Positions 12,363 through 24,902 are shown, counted from the first letter of the stretch. The stretch is 64,000 nt of DNA from Carex sylvatica (GCA_964058845.1 CAXKVR010000238.1:62001-126000), one strand, 5' to 3'. Numbers and translations are program-made. The notes: a model not told the origin generated them from the sequence alone.

Positions 12363-12766
12363 TATATATGAGGGTTCTAATACCTCAAATTTTTCATACC
12401 TCATATTTTATATCTTAATTTTTAAAGTCCAAACTGTTGATCTAAATCGTTCAACATGATATTTATACTAAAATATGCCTAGGAATGAAATTTTATAATT
12501 TTTGAAATTTTTTTACTATTTTTCAAGATAGTACAAAACCATTATTTTTGCACCGTTCAAAAAACAGTGATTTTCCCCTCATCTTAAAAAATAGTAAAAA
12601 AAATTTCAAAAATTATAAAATTTCATCCCCAACTATATTTTAGTATGGATATCATGTTGAACAGTTCGGATCAACAATTTAGACTTTGAATATGAAAAAA
12701 ATGAAGATATAAAATATGAGATAGAAAAAAAATGAGGCATTGGAACCGTCCTCATATATATATATA
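12363..12766. mobile_element. Foldback MITE (about 400 bp, long terminal inverted repeats)
   Basis: The two halves are near-complementary over most of their length. The left arm reads GAGGGTTCTAATACCTCAAA, then GTCCAAACTGTTGATC; the right arm carries the complements (TTTGAGGTATTGGAAC-like and GATCAACAATTTAGAC). Such long palindromes occur in Mutator-derived foldback MITEs. No coding capacity. Confidence 0.65.
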
Positions 12767-12781
12767 GAGAGAGAGAGAGAT

Positions 12782-13182
12782 GCTATGGTACATTGCAATG
12801 CATAGGCATTTTTGTGCATTGGATCATAAATTATCGGATTCAAAGTCCAAATGATTGATCCAAATCGTTCATCTTGTTCTCTATATTAATATGTGCTTGG
12901 AGACCAAATTATATATTTTTTGGAATTTTTTTACTATTTATTAAGCCTTTGAAAATCGCTGATCCAACGGTGCCTTTTGATTTTACTGTTACCGTTAGAT
13001 CAGCGATTTTCAAAGTGGCTTAATAAATAGTAAAAAAATTTCAAAAAATGTAAAATTTTGTCTCCAAGCACATATTAGTATGGAGAACAAGATAAACGAT
13101 TTGGATCGATCATTTGGACTTTGAATCCGATGATTTATGGTATAATGCACAAAACTGCCTATGCATTGTAATGTACCATAGC
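12782..13182. mobile_element. Foldback MITE (about 400 bp)
   Basis: The ends are GCTATGGTACATTGCAATGC and its complement GCATTGTAATGTACCATAGC, and complementarity continues inward for about 190 bases per arm (for example AAGCCTTTGAAAATCGCTGA versus TCAGCGATTTTCAAAG). It belongs to the same broad family as the neighbouring element. Target-site duplication not resolved because AT/AG repeats flank it. Confidence 0.75.
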
Positions 13183-13189
13183 CCATCTC

Positions 13190-13592
13190 TATATAACAAA
13201 GTGTAATATAAGTATATAGTAAATTAAATAGTAAATATTTTCCTGACTGTGGAAGAACTTTCATATCCGTACCTGTTACAAATTGTCCTTACTCGTATCC
13301 TACCCTTATCTGCTACAAATTATCTAACCCGTACTCTATCCTTGCACGTTATGATTTTTGGATAATGAAACTGTAGCGGATAAATAACGCGTAATACTTA
13401 TATAATAATTAATTTTATTATTTATTAAATTAAACATTAAAATATATATACATATTAACGGTAGCGGGTAAATAATGGGTGATACTAAAATAATTATTAT
13501 TTATATTATTTATCAAATATAACATTAAAACATATACATTCATTTCACATATGTTTAGTACTTTATTGAAAATAAATTATGATCATGCTAAG
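13190..13592. repeat. AT-rich DNA with a tandem-duplicated block
   Basis: Contains repeated GCGGGTAAATAA(C/T)G motifs and the block ATTAAAACATATACATTCATTT...ATGTTTAGTACTTTATTGAAAA. That block occurs again at 15560-15650, on the other side of the solo LTR. Confidence 0.6.
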
Positions 13593-15518
13593 TGATGCGC
13601 GTGAAGGGTACGCTAAAAAGTTTCAGTACAATAAGATGTACCTTTTAAACCTTAAATGCTTTTGAGTCAAATTGCAAGTGCACAATTATATCAAAGTAGT
13701 ATTTGAGGTATCGATCCACAGAGAGTATGGAAAATACTTAGTTTTAAACCCTAAATAATTAATTTCAGTAAATAAATGGTAAAGTACAATAAAGTAAAGT
13801 GAATGGGGGGTTGTTTAAGTAATCCTTAAGTTTGGGTTCAATACCCGAAAGAGGAATTTTAAACAATTAAAGTAAATAAAAGTAAAAGGAAAGTAATCGG
13901 TTTGCTTTCAAGATTTAAAGATCTAGGGGTCTTTGGTCTACAATCCCTTGCTAATTCTATCTATTCGGTTTGTTTATATTCATGTTTGATTTAAATGAGG
14001 TTTCTAACCTAATATGTTAGCCTATTTCAATTAATTATTGATATAAGTATTTTGGTGGGTTGGGTTAATTTTCCTCGAGTTTTAGGGCTGTCACCATCCT
14101 AAAGGGATATTTAACAATCACGTTCACACAAAATACATATCAATACTTAATCAATCTAGGTGTCCAAATTAGGAGTTTGACTTCAGAAATACCTACCTCA
14201 CCAAAACCCTAACTCTAATTTCTGGAGATCCGGTTTATATCCTAGTGTTAATAAGATATCCTATACCTTTATGATTTGATTGATACAGGGTGGATTACTT
14301 GACCTATGCTGGGGTTTAATGATTAAAGCGGAAAAACAGGACATAGCACGATTTCTAACTACTTTAATTCATTAAAGCTAACATGGTACTTGAATTTCAA
14401 GTATATGAAATCATAAAGAATAATTCACAGAAATTACCATTAAATCAAACAATCATAATAAAAACAGTATAACCGAATAAATATAATTAAACAAGTTCAT
14501 GCATGATGACCTAAACCCCTAGAGAGAGAACTACTCACTCTTGGAGAGGTCCATTACAAAAATTGGCAAAGTAAGAAGAAATCAAATGAAAGAAAATGAT
14601 TACACCCTTTGACAAATCAAAGCCCTCTATCTTGCCGAATCTTGCTCCGGAAATCCTTCTTCTTGTCGCTTGAAAGTTTTCCTTCCTCCAGAATTTATCG
14701 CTAAGTGTAAAGAGAGAATGATGGTGTGTTGGTTGATGTGAGATTGAATGATATTGATTTCTCCGAAGAGAGATCCCCTCCGAAGAGAGATCCCCCCCGA
14801 AGAGAGATGTCTCCAATGGGAAAGAACCTCCTCCTTTTTATAGCAAAAGACTATGTCCAATAAAGAGGCATAGTCGTGGGGTGAGTGGGGTTAGTGGGTG
14901 CTATTTTTGGATTGTTTTCCAGGTTGTCTTGTCCAAGTTTAGCTGTCAAAAAAAAGCATCCCTGGCTCGTTAAAAATAGAAACCGTGTTGAAAACGTGTA
15001 TTTCTGGCTGTCTGCGGATCCACTGCATCCGTAATGACTTCAAGTTTCCATTTTTAGATTCTCAGGTTGTAGATCTTCTCGTTGGCTTTCCGAAAAGTGG
15101 TTATATGTCCAAAACGGAGTTACGAGTCAAAAGTTGTGGCCGTTTTAAGTTCAAACTCTATTTTTGGCTCTGCTACAGTGCGTCCGCACTGGGCTCGGTT
15201 TTTTTCTGTTCGACCAGTGTGCGGCTGCATCGATATCCGTGCGTTCGCACGGATCTTGATGAATAGCTTATTATACCTTTTTAAAATTGGCGCGCGTCCA
15301 GAAATCCATCTAAGTACTCATTACGACCATATCGTAAACCGTGCGTTCGCACTGGGCATTTTTCTTCATTTTTCTTTGTTTCCTGCAAATTAAAACCAAA
15401 CAAATGCAGTAACTTGATTCTAGGTGTATTCTATTCTCTTTATATTCAAAATACAAGATATTTGATGTTATTTTATGATGAAAACTAGATCGAATATGTA
15501 TATAATTTGTGCTTATCA
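13593..15518 (-). mobile_element. Solo LTR (about 1.93 kb) with 5-bp target-site duplication
   Basis: The unit runs from TGATGCGCG to GCTTATCA, so the ends are TG and CA. It is flanked on both sides by CTAAG (13588-13592 and 15519-15523), a 5-bp target-site duplication. No internal gag-pol, primer-binding site or polypurine tract lies inside, which fits a solo LTR left by LTR-LTR recombination. A TATA-like CTATAAAAAG reads on the minus strand near 14840, suggesting minus orientation (start TGATAAGCAC). A 12-base unit CCGAAGAGAGAT is repeated three times at 14760-14810. The text resembles LTRs of Ty3/gypsy elements of the Tat/Athila type, by general look only. Confidence 0.85.
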
Positions 15519-16210
15519 CTAAGTGCAAATAAAATAATCAAAGTACTCTTTTCAATACTTATTATTTGTATTATTTATTAAATATAACATTAAAACATAT
15601 ACATTCATTTTACATATGTTTAGTACTTTATTGAAAACAAATTATGATCATGATAAGTGCAAATAAAACAATCAAAGTACTCTTTTCAATACTTATTAAT
15701 ATATATATATATAATATATATAATTTTTTTTATAATTACCTGATCGAGTAACAAATACAAAATAGACTTTACTAGTACCGTTATCCATTTATATAACGAA
15801 AAAAAATCTTTACCAGTGTTCATACCCGATAAGTTTATGAAAAAATATTATTCGTTCATTTTATCAAATACGGTGCAGATTGGATAAATGAATAAAAGGA
15901 TGCCATTGACACCCCTACCTGACAATTCAGATCCTAAATTACCGCAGAGAATCCTGACTCAACTGTAGCCTCCTGGCCCCACCATGAGTTTGTGATTGCA
16001 ATCAAACAAGGGAAGTTGACCAACCACATCGATCCAAACTCCAAAGGTTCTCTTAGAACCATTAATTATATAACTTGATCTCACATTATATTATTATTCA
16101 AATTTAATCAAGGTAACCAAAACTAAATACTAAATTTTATCATCAGATAGATTTACAATGAATTTTTAAAGATAGCATCTGGCTCCACATAGATATTCTC
16201 AAAACACACG
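15519..16210. other. AT-rich flank with duplicated block
   Basis: A block of about 140 bp (AAGTGCAAATAAAA(T/C)AATCAAAG...) occurs at 15521 and again at 15655, sharing the GATCATG(C/A)TAAG junction with 13581. Around 15900 the text GCCATTGACACCCCTACC resembles the right end of a hAT transposon. No gene was seen. Confidence 0.45.
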
Positions 16211-16211
16211 G

Positions 16212-17003
16212 CAGGTCTATTAGCAGATTTTTTTTATTTATAGAAATAATATTAAAATAATTTAGAGTTCTAGACGGATTACATAGGTATTTCAATTTGG
16301 TAGAAAGAATCGAATGAAAATTTCGGTGGAACCGAATTTGTTTTAGTTACTTTTAGGCATAATCACAATATTTGCAATCACAATATTTGCGAATTATTTA
16401 TGAATTATTTATTTTCTTGTAATGGTATAAATTGAACGCTGAATTATTTAGTTGAACGAATTTGGACTGAATTATTCGCGATACAAATTTTTATTTTTAT
16501 TTTTTTTTGGGTTTTTTTAATCTCTTTTATGACTGAGATTTTTGATGTGGATAATTTTAAATTATTTCTAAATTATACCTGAATTAATTTCGAGTCACAA
16601 ACTTTTAACTCCGTCAAACCAAACCTCAATAATTCATTTGTCATTATGATTTTAGAGATGTCTCAGCGCTACATGCCGCACCATTATATACACAAAAGTT
16701 CGGTCCCTAAAGGGAACCAAATAAATAATTTGAATCCTTTAGAAAGAAGAGTAGGGAAGATGGTTCACACTTCAAATAAAGAAAATATTGGGTACTGGTG
16801 TAGATCTTTTGTGGTCTAGGGAGAAATACATGTGTGTGATGAGTGATTCCGAAAGGGATCGGAAAATAAAAATTGAAAAGGGATCAATTTTTTTTCAATT
16901 CTTTCTACTAAATAAAAATAGCCATATAATCCGTCTAGAACTCTATATTAATTTAATATTGTTACTACTAATAAAAAATTCTGCTCTATTAGAACTCCAA
17001 TCA
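16212..17003. repeat. Inverted-repeat (foldback) element upstream of LTPG A
   Basis: Arms of roughly 100 bp lie at 16212-16318 and 16900-17003. The left arm carries GTTCTAGACGGATTACATAG; the right arm carries its complement ATATAATCCGTCTAGAAC, and pairing continues into ATTTATAGAAATAATATT/AATATTGTTACTACTAA. Related copies of these arms lie upstream of LTPG B (19826-20040) and LTPG C (27560-27735). Confidence 0.6.
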
Positions 17004-17105
17004 AACAAACATATCCTATTCAAACTTTTGCTAATTATTTAACTTGGAGCCGTTAGTACAGGTAAGAAATAGGTAAACCAAATACCAAACCCTCTCAAAA
17101 GCTCC

Positions 17106-17113
17106 TTTATAAA
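17106..17113 (+). promoter_or_regulatory. TATA box of LTPG A
   Basis: TTTATAAA lies 107 bases upstream of the start codon and is followed by a CT-rich leader. The same box sits at the equivalent position in LTPG B (25008-25015) but is absent from LTPG C. Confidence 0.65.
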
Positions 17114-17212
17114 GACACTTTTCCTCTCTCTCTATCACACACACACTCATACTCACTGTCAACCTTAAGTAATATCTCTTCAATCCTCTCTCAAAAAAAA
17201 AGATCTAACCAA

Positions 17213-18675
17213 ATGGCAAAAATAATGCTTGTATCTATCGGCGTAACCATGACTATCATGGCGATGCTCTCATCGCATGTATCGGCACAGTCGACGTCGG
17301 GCTGCATGACAACAATTGTTAGTCTCTCTTCATGCTTGAATTATATCACCGGCAACTCCTCGACTCCCTCCTCCTCTTGCTGCTCAACTCTCTCAAGCGT
17401 TGTCAAGAACGAGCCTCAATGCCTCTGTATGCTCCTCAACGGAGGTGCATCATCGCTTGGCGTGGCAATTAACACGACAAAGGCAATGGAGCTACCTCCT
17501 GCTTGCAAGGTCCAGACCCCACCTGTCAGCCTATGCAAAAGTGAGTCTCTTGACCATCAATAATAATTTATTTAATTTTTAGTGAGGCTATGGTACTATA
17601 CATACCACATATATTGGTCTGTACTAGATTAATATCTCAATTTAAAAAGTCTTTGCCGTTGATCTGAATCGTCCAACATTTGAAAATGTACCTGTAGATC
17701 AAATTTTATATTTTTTAAAATTTGTTATTATTATTTTTAATAGGTAGAAAATCACATAAAAATTATAGGTCATTCAAAAAGTAATAATTTTCTATCTATT
17801 TGAAAAAATAGTAAATTTTTTTTTAAAAATGTAAAATTTACTTTGAAAGTACTTTTTTGTATGTGAATTGTTTAGATTGACTATTTGACTTTTGAAAATT
17901 AAAATATTAATCCGTAGTATGAACCAGTGTTGTAAAAAAACGTCCATTTATGCTGATTAATCGTTGGCGGTGACCAAACTTTTATGGATTTTTTCAACTA
18001 ATCGATCGATTATTTCCGATTATAGCCGATTATTCCTGATTATTCTCGATTAATCGCTTGGCGGTACCCTGTCCGTCCGACGACCACATACCGTTATTTA
18101 CAACACTATTATGAACCAATCTGCACCATGCATATATAGTACCTTAGCCTAAGTCTTTATTTTTTTGTGGGGGTTTTAGAATGATGTTAATTTTGGTGAG
18201 AATGTAATGAAATTCAAAGAACTTTGTTGTGTGAATTTACAGCTCTAGGAGCACCTGCTGCGGCACCTAGCGCATCGACTTCACCAACCGGCACCACTTC
18301 CTCGACCTCTTCTACACCATCGGTACCAAGTTCAACAACCGGTACGTGCATACAATATTAATCTCTAAATTGTTTTCCTATAATTTGTATTCTTGTTTTG
18401 AGCTAGCCTAGTAACCTAGTGGTTTAATGGATTATAGAGTGGTATTACCTAGTCAACCCTTGAATCCTTTTGATCTTGCTAATATTGGTACCGGTACCAA
18501 ATATGAACACAACATGGTTGAAATTTTTACAGACAAAATTAATAAGACCAAATTTTTATTTCTGACAGCTGGATCCAAAACCACTGGCGAGTCGTCAGAT
18601 GCGATGTCAAACAAATCATCAGCTGTGATCTCCATCTTCTTCCTCGTCGTGTCGGCATTGGCTTCAATGATATAA
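17213..18675 (+). CDS. LTPG A: GPI-anchored non-specific lipid-transfer protein
   Basis: Exons 17213-17540, 18243-18341 and 18569-18675 join in frame to give 177 residues. A signal peptide (about residues 1-26, cleavage near SAQ) precedes an eight-cysteine domain with spacing C-x9-C-x14-CC-x12-C-x-C-x25-C-x9-C. Exon 2 encodes a Ser/Thr/Pro/Ala-rich linker (APAAAPSASTSPTG...). Exon 3 ends with a hydrophobic tail (VISIFFLVVSALASMI) after a small-residue stretch, a typical GPI-attachment signal. Family members sit on the outer plasma membrane or cell wall and are linked to cuticle, wax or pollen-wall lipid transport; the substrate here is unknown. Intron 1 holds a foldback MITE (17586-18150) with a nested hAT MITE. 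All splice phases are 1. First of three closely related tandem copies. Confidence 0.88.
17586..18150. mobile_element. Foldback MITE in intron 1 of LTPG A
   Basis: The ends GGCTATGGTACTATACATA and its partner TATATAGTACCTTAGCC pair, with further pairing of TTAATATCTC and GATTGACTATTTGAC blocks. The same element, without its internal insertion, fills intron 1 of LTPG B (25501-25829). It therefore predates the A/B duplication. Confidence 0.65.
17926..18109. mobile_element. hAT-type MITE nested in the intron MITE
   Basis: A 184-bp unit has ends AGTGTTGTAAA and TTTACAACACT(AT) and is flanked by the 8-bp direct repeat TATGAACC (17918-17925 and 18110-18117). An 8-bp target-site duplication and terminal GTTGTAAA motifs fit hAT elements. 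The orthologous site in LTPG B reads through without the insertion, so B is an empty site. Confidence 0.75.
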
Positions 18676-20035
18676 GTATAAATAGCATGGATTCGGTTGT
18701 CTGTGAGAATTTGAAGATTTGTTATATTCTTTGGCAAATTTCATTGCATATTTAATTTCTTTTGGTGGATGTATATATGTTGTTCATGTACACATGTATG
18801 TTATTGTGATTCTATTCATGTATATGAACAACACAGGAAAATAGTTACATTTACAAACCTACAGCAAATAGTTACATTTCTTTACTGTTCTAATTAGAGA
18901 ATGGAAGTTGCTCATTTGAAAAAAAAAAATTCTAAAAATTATTCTTTCATAAATTCCAAAGTTGATACCAAATATTTATTGACTGTTAAAAGAACAAGGT
19001 TTATGTAATTGTTTAAAAGAAATTGGTTTAGTTAGTTAGTTAATGGGCTGAGATGTGATATCCAAATAGGGTCTTATAGTTTTTATAGAATAATTTTTTT
19101 ATGAATTTTTCATTAAATGTCCCAACTGAGGTTTAATTCTCCTTCTATTGCACATTCACCCCTATAAAAGCTTAAAATGTTATTAGAAGGCCCTGTGAGA
19201 CAAACAGACAGCATCTAAATTATTATTAGATACAGAACACAGGACTATCATTTACAAATTACAAATTTACATTTCTTTACTGTTCTAATTAGAGAATGGA
19301 AATTGCTCATTAGAGAATAAAAAAAGTCTTAAAAATATTATTTCATAAGTTCCATAACTGATACCACGTACCTGATCGCATGTAATTGACTGTTTTTTTT
19401 TCTAATATAACAAAGAGTAATATAATTAGTAAATAAAATAGTGTATGTTATTGGTCGATTAGAAAAAATTCAGACCATAGGTACCTGATCGCACCAGGTT
19501 ATATCCAGATCGTTAATCATGCCTCAGCACGAATGTTAAAACGACCCCGTTAATTTAAACATGCTCACATTCTTTACCGACTCGATTGAGACTAATTGCA
19601 CAGTGTGCAGTACCGCAGAGGATACAGACTATTGTAGCCTCCTGACCCCACCATGAGTTAATCAAACAGCGCAAGTAGACCAACCAAATTTAAAGGTTCT
19701 CTTAGTAGCACAAATTATTTAAATCAAGATACCGAAAACTAAGTACTCATTTTATTAACAGATAGATTTACAAAGAGTTTTTAAAGATAGCATCTGGCTA
19801 CTCATACATATTCTCAAAACAAACGTGTATTAGCAGATTGTTATTTATAGAAATAATATAAAAATAATACAGAATTCTAGACGGATTAAATGAGCGTTTC
19901 AATTCGGTAGAAAAAACCGAAAGAAAATTTTGGTGCTTATAAAGAAACCAAAACAAAACAAAAAATCTAGGGACCAAAATATGTTTAGACACATATATAT
20001 TATTCTAATATTAGTTTCTATAAATAAAAAATTCG
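18676..20035. other. Intergenic DNA between LTPG A and the copia element
   Basis: No gene was found. The block TTACATTTCTTTACTGTTCTAATTAGAGAATGGAA recurs at about 18870 and 19263, and again downstream of LTPG B at about 26473 and 26892, marking duplicated 3' flanks. Foldback arms related to those upstream of LTPG A lie at 19826-19930 and 20005-20040. Confidence 0.5.
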
Positions 20036-20040
20036 GCTCT
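20036..20040. repeat. Target-site duplication GCTCT, left copy
   Basis: GCTCT immediately precedes the 5' LTR and recurs at 24903-24907 immediately after the 3' LTR. The uninterrupted equivalent, TTCTGCTCTATTAGAAC, is present upstream of LTPG A near 16990. Confidence 0.8.
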
Positions 20041-20320
20041 TGTTGAGAAATAATATAACCTAAGATATTCATCATTGGTTGTAAACATGCAACAAATAGG
20101 CTAGCATGCAAAATACAACTGTATAGCTATAATTGGTGCCTAGCATGTATTCAGGATGTAATTAGACAAGAGATCAAGCAATCTCTTATTAAGGAAAACA
20201 GTCAACGGCTAATAGAATAAAATAGGCTACAAGTATACATGTATAGATATCTTGTAAATCAGAATTCTTAATACAAAATTCAGACAGTTCATCATATTCC
20301 ATCTCCCTCAAATTCTATTA
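20041..20320 (+). repeat. 5' LTR of the copia element
   Basis: 280 bp, beginning TGTTGAGAAATAATATAACC and ending AATTCTATTA directly before the primer-binding site. The end is TA rather than the usual CA; this boundary is fixed by the target-site duplication that follows the 3' LTR. Confidence 0.8.
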
Positions 20321-20407
20321 TGGTATCAGAGCAGGACAATTCATGACTCAAGAAATTCCGCAACAACAGAAACTTCAAGCATACCAACAACTCAAAAAAA
20401 AATCACC

Positions 20408-23400
20408 ATGTCTCAATCCGACAACACCAAAATCACAAACATCATCCTCAATGGCAACAGGAATTATATTCCCTGGTCCAGATCCATAACAATCGGTCTC
20501 GGTGGCAAAGGAAAACTAAATTTTGTCACTACAACCAAAGGAAAACCTCGAAGAAAGCTCAAAAATAGAGGAATGGGTGACCACTGATCAAATGATCATG
20601 TCATGGCTGCTCAGCACCATGGAATCCCAGATTTCGAATGTGCTCATGTATTCCGACACATCAAAAGAGGTTTGGAAAAAAGCTAAAAGAAGGTATGGCC
20701 AACAAAAAAACTTTGCGCATATTTTCAGTCTTAAACAAGAGCTTGCCCAAATTAAACAGGGTACCCAAAGTAACAATGAATTAGTAACCGAAATCCTCTC
20801 AAAATGGGAGGAGCTCAATGTCTACCTCCCACCAACAACAGACCCGACTGAAACCCAAAAAAGATCCGAACTAAACTTAATTTTTACTTACCTGGGGGCC
20901 CTCGATCAAAGCTATGAACCAATTGGATCTCAAATCTTGGGGTCCGTCGACATTCCGAGCTTTGATGATGTGGTAGCAAGAATCGAGCAAGAACAATCAA
21001 GGCGAGTCCTCATGAACCCTCAACCGCCAGCCGAGTCAGAGAGTAACCGAGTTTTCAAGGTGCAGTACTCAAACTCTAACCCTAGGGATCCGGCCAAGGT
21101 GACGAGAGGGACCTCAGCTTCCGACTGGTGCGACCACTGCAAACGCGCAGGGCACAACCACGAAAGCTGCTGAGTGCTTCACCCCCATCTCCGGCCAAAT
21201 CGCAGCAAGGGAGAAAGAGGCAACAGGGGCAGAGAAAAAAACAGAGGGAAGATTAGAGGGATGAGCAAGGGGTCAGGGTCGGACTCAAACGAGCAAGCTC
21301 AGCTGGGAGTCAGATCCGAACCAAGTAATATCCAAACTGACTCTTCTGGATCCTCTATGACATCAACAACACAGCTGAATCAACTTCTGACTCAGTTAAA
21401 CAGTCTGTTACAACAACAGACAGCAGGTTTTGTACTATATAATTCAAATTTATCTTCCTTTAAAAATAATAACAGTAGTCCAAAACTTGCAAATTTGGGG
21501 CATAACACTAATAAATGGGTTATTGACTCCGGTGCTACCGATCATATGACATGGGACCAAAATAAACTGCAAAATATTATACCAACCATAGAATCACAAC
21601 ATGTACTTGTTGCAAATGGAAATAAAGTCAAAATTGAAGGTTTGGGTACCACAAAAATTTTCTCAAAAGATATAAAAAATATTTTGTATCTACCGGATTA
21701 TAATTCAAATCTTTTATCAATTAGCAAAATAACACAAAATTTGAATTGCAAAGTAATATTCTCACCACACGAAGTGATATTTCAGGACCAAGAATCAGGG
21801 AAGAAAATTGGTGAAGGTTTTTTATAAATGGGCTTTACTATCTTGAAGAACCCATATATAAATGTCATGTGTCATTAAGTCCAATAGACCATGACAAATT
21901 ACTGCATTGGAGATTTGGTCATCCATCTGATCAAGTTTTAAATAAACTATTTTGTTATAATCTAGACTCTAGTCATTGTGATGTGTGTAAACTTGCAAAA
22001 CAAACTAAATTACCTTTTTCCTTATCTCCTAGTATATCAGAAGCAAAATTTGATTTAATTCATTCGGATGTATGGGGCCCAGCCCCGGTTGATTCCTATA
22101 ACCATTTTAAATATTTTATCACATTTATCGATGATTTCTCTCATACTACTTGGGTTTATCTTTTAAAAGGAAAAAATAAAGTTTTTTCATGTTTCAAAGA
22201 TTTTTTTAACTTTGTTGAAAATCAATATAATGCGAAAATTAAGATTTTTAGATCAGATAATGGGACATAATAAGTAAACAAAAACTTTCTAGAATTCTTT
22301 AAGTCAAAAGGAATCTTGCATCAAACCATATGCATTAATACACCTGAACAAAATGGTGTTTCAGAAAGAAAAAAATGTCATCTTCTTGAAGTCACTAGAT
22401 CACTTTTTTTTCAAAATAATGCTCCAAAAACATATTGGTCAGATGCAGTGTTAACATCAACCTATCTTATAAATAGGTTACCAACTGTAAGGTTAAAAAA
22501 TATGAGTCCTCTATAAATTCTCAAAGGTAGAAAAATTGATCTTAATCATATTTGAGTTTTTGGATGCACCTGTTTCGTACACATTAAAAGACATGACAAG
22601 TTAGACAAAAATTATGTTAAAACTATATTTTTAGGATATTCTTTTGAAAAAAAAGGGATATAAGTGCTATGATCCAAAAAATTTTAAAGTTTATTTTTCA
22701 AGAGATGTGTCTTTTTTTTTTTAAACAAACCCTATTATCAGACAAATGAGCAAATAAATCCACCAAGTCAACCAATTGTGTTGCCTCCAAATAACTTTGT
22801 TTTTCCAGAAGAAACAAATGAAGTACAGATTATGATTGAAGAAAAAGATAGCGAAACAAGTGTAATTCTTCAGGGGAGAAAATGAGATTCATGAAGAACC
22901 AACTCAAGAAGAAATTGTCTTGAGAAGACCTACAAGACAAACTCGACCTCCAGTCAAATTAAGGGATTATGTATGCCAACAGGTGATGTATCCAATTCAA
23001 AATTTTATTTCATATAATATGGTATCTCCTGAATACCGAGCCTACTTGGGTAAAATCACAAACCAAACTGAACCGACTACCTTTAGTGAACCTAATCAAA
23101 GTTCAGTTTGGAAAAAAGGCTATGAAAGAAGAACTTCAAGCCTTAGAAAAAAATGATACATGGGATATAATTAATTTACCAAAAAATAAAAATAAAAACT
23201 CGTAGGTTGCAAATTGGTATACAAAATCAAATACAATAGTGATGGTACCATTGAAAGGTACAAAACTAGGTTAGTGGCCAAAGGGTTTACCCAAACTTAA
23301 GGTATCGACTACCAAAAGACTGTTGCAGCAGTAGCAAAGATGAGTACTGTTAGGATTCTACTATCAGTAGCCACCAATTTAGAATGGGATTTGTTCCAAA

Positions 23401-24600
23401 TGGATGCCAAAAATGCATTCCTTCAAGTAAATTTGGAAGAAGAAGTCTATATGACTCTCCCTCCAGAACACAAAAATGAGTCAGATTCATCACTGGTGTG
23501 TAAGTTAAAGAAAGCGATCTATGGCCTAAAACAATCTCAAAGAGCATGGTATGCCAAGCTAAGCTTTTCTCTTTTAAAAATTAATTTTGTCAAAGGTACA
23601 GCAGATTCCTCTATGTTCATAAAACATTCACAAATCATCACTACTATTATTCTTGTTTATGTAGATGATATTATTATCACTGGAAATAACAATGAGAAAA
23701 TTAAAATGGTAAAACAATATTTAAAAAGAGAATTTGACATCAAAGACCTTGGAAAACTTTCATATTTTCTTGAAATAGAAATAACTCACTCAAGTAAAGG
23801 ATTATTTCTATCTCAAAGAAAATATGTCATTGACCTGTTAAAAGAAACTGGTAAATTGGGAGTTAAACCAGCTAATACACCTATGGAGACAAATATTAAA
23901 CTAGGAATTGAAGAGGGTGAAACATTATCTGGCATAGGACAATATCAAAGGATGGTAGGCAAATTAATTTATCTTACAGTAACCAGACTTGACATTGCCT
24001 TTGCAATTAGTGTCATAAGCCAATTTATGCATGCTCCACGTACCAGTTACTTGAGTGCAATTGATAGGATATTAAGATATCTTAAAGGCACTCCAAGTCA
24101 GGAATTTGGATGAAGAAAAATAATTCTAATGATGTGGTTGGTTTTTCTGATGCAGATTGGGCTGGAAGTTGTGACAGAAAAATCAACCACAGGATTATGT
24201 ACTTTTGTAGGTGGCAATTTGGTCACTTGGAAGACCAAGAAGCAAAATGTTATGGCTAGATCAAATGCAGAAGCAGAATATCGAGCCATGACATCCACAG
24301 CAAGCGAACTTATCTGGATTAAACAACCACTCGGTGACATGAAGATAGAGCACACAAAAACCATGCAAATGTACTGTGATAATCAAGCCACACGACATAT
24401 TGCATCCAATCCAGTCTTCCATGAAAGAAAAAAACATATAGAGGTGAACTGCCACTTTGTTAGAGAAAAAGTGCAGTCTAGAGAAATAGAAACTCCGTTT
24501 GTCAGAAGCAAATAACAACTGACAGATATTTTCACAAAGGCACTAGACAAGACTAGTCATCTAAACATACTCAACAAGTTGGGTTCAATCAATTTATTCG
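20408..24600 (+). pseudogene. Degenerate copia gag-pol
   Basis: The gag start (20408) is followed by a frameshift near 20525. Gag continues to a CCHC zinc knuckle (C-x2-C-x4-H-x4-C) that ends at a TGA (21171-21173); element C at 57.8 kb has a sense codon there. Then come the protease motif DSGA (about 21525), a frameshift near 21825, integrase with the GH/C-C zinc region and the DDE core (HSDVWGP, IDDFSHTTW), a stop at 22268-22270, and the third acidic segment (PEQNGVSER). Reverse transcriptase (23340-24113) keeps MDAKNAFLQ and YVDDIIITG. RNase H follows from 24140 with DWAGS and SNAEAEYRA. Several further stops break the frame. It cannot make a full polyprotein. Confidence 0.85.
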
Positions 24601-24619
24601 AACCCCACTTGAGGGGGAG

Positions 24620-24902
24620 TGTTGAGAAATAATATAACCTTAGAAGATATTCATCATTGGTTGTAAATAGACAACAAATAGGCTAGCATGCAAAATACAA
24701 CTGTATAGCTATAATTGGTACCTAGTCTGTATTCAGGATGTAATTAGGCAAGAGATCAAGCAATCTCTTATTAAGGAAAACAACTAACGGCTAATAGAAT
24801 AGAATAGGCTATAAATATACATGTATAGATATCTTGTAAATCAGAATTCTTAATACAAAATTCAGACAGTTCATCATATTCCATCTCCCTCAATTTCTAT
24901 TA
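24620..24902 (+). repeat. 3' LTR of the copia element
   Basis: 283 bp, begins TGTTGAGAAATAATATAACC and ends ATTTCTATTA, followed at once by GCTCT (target-site duplication). It could contribute promoter sequence to LTPG B, whose start codon is close downstream in the same orientation. Confidence 0.8.

Larger units (their letters stand above)
20041..24902 (+). mobile_element. Ty1/copia LTR retrotransposon, structurally complete but coding-dead
   Basis: The element has two LTRs (20041-20320 and 24620-24902), a primer-binding site TGGTATCAGAGC directly after the 5' LTR (20321-20332), a purine tract GAGGGGGAG just before the 3' LTR (24611-24619), and 5-bp target-site duplications GCTCT. The order gag, protease, integrase, reverse transcriptase, RNase H is that of Ty1/copia. 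Many stops and frameshifts make it non-autonomous. By eye the LTRs differ at roughly 13-15 positions plus a small indel, so the insertion is not very recent. Its 3' LTR ends only 228 bases before the LTPG B start codon. Confidence 0.92.

Noticed and set aside
14535..15393. Several open frames of 77-103 codons on both strands
   Set aside because: All lie inside the solo LTR, overlap one another and resemble no protein.
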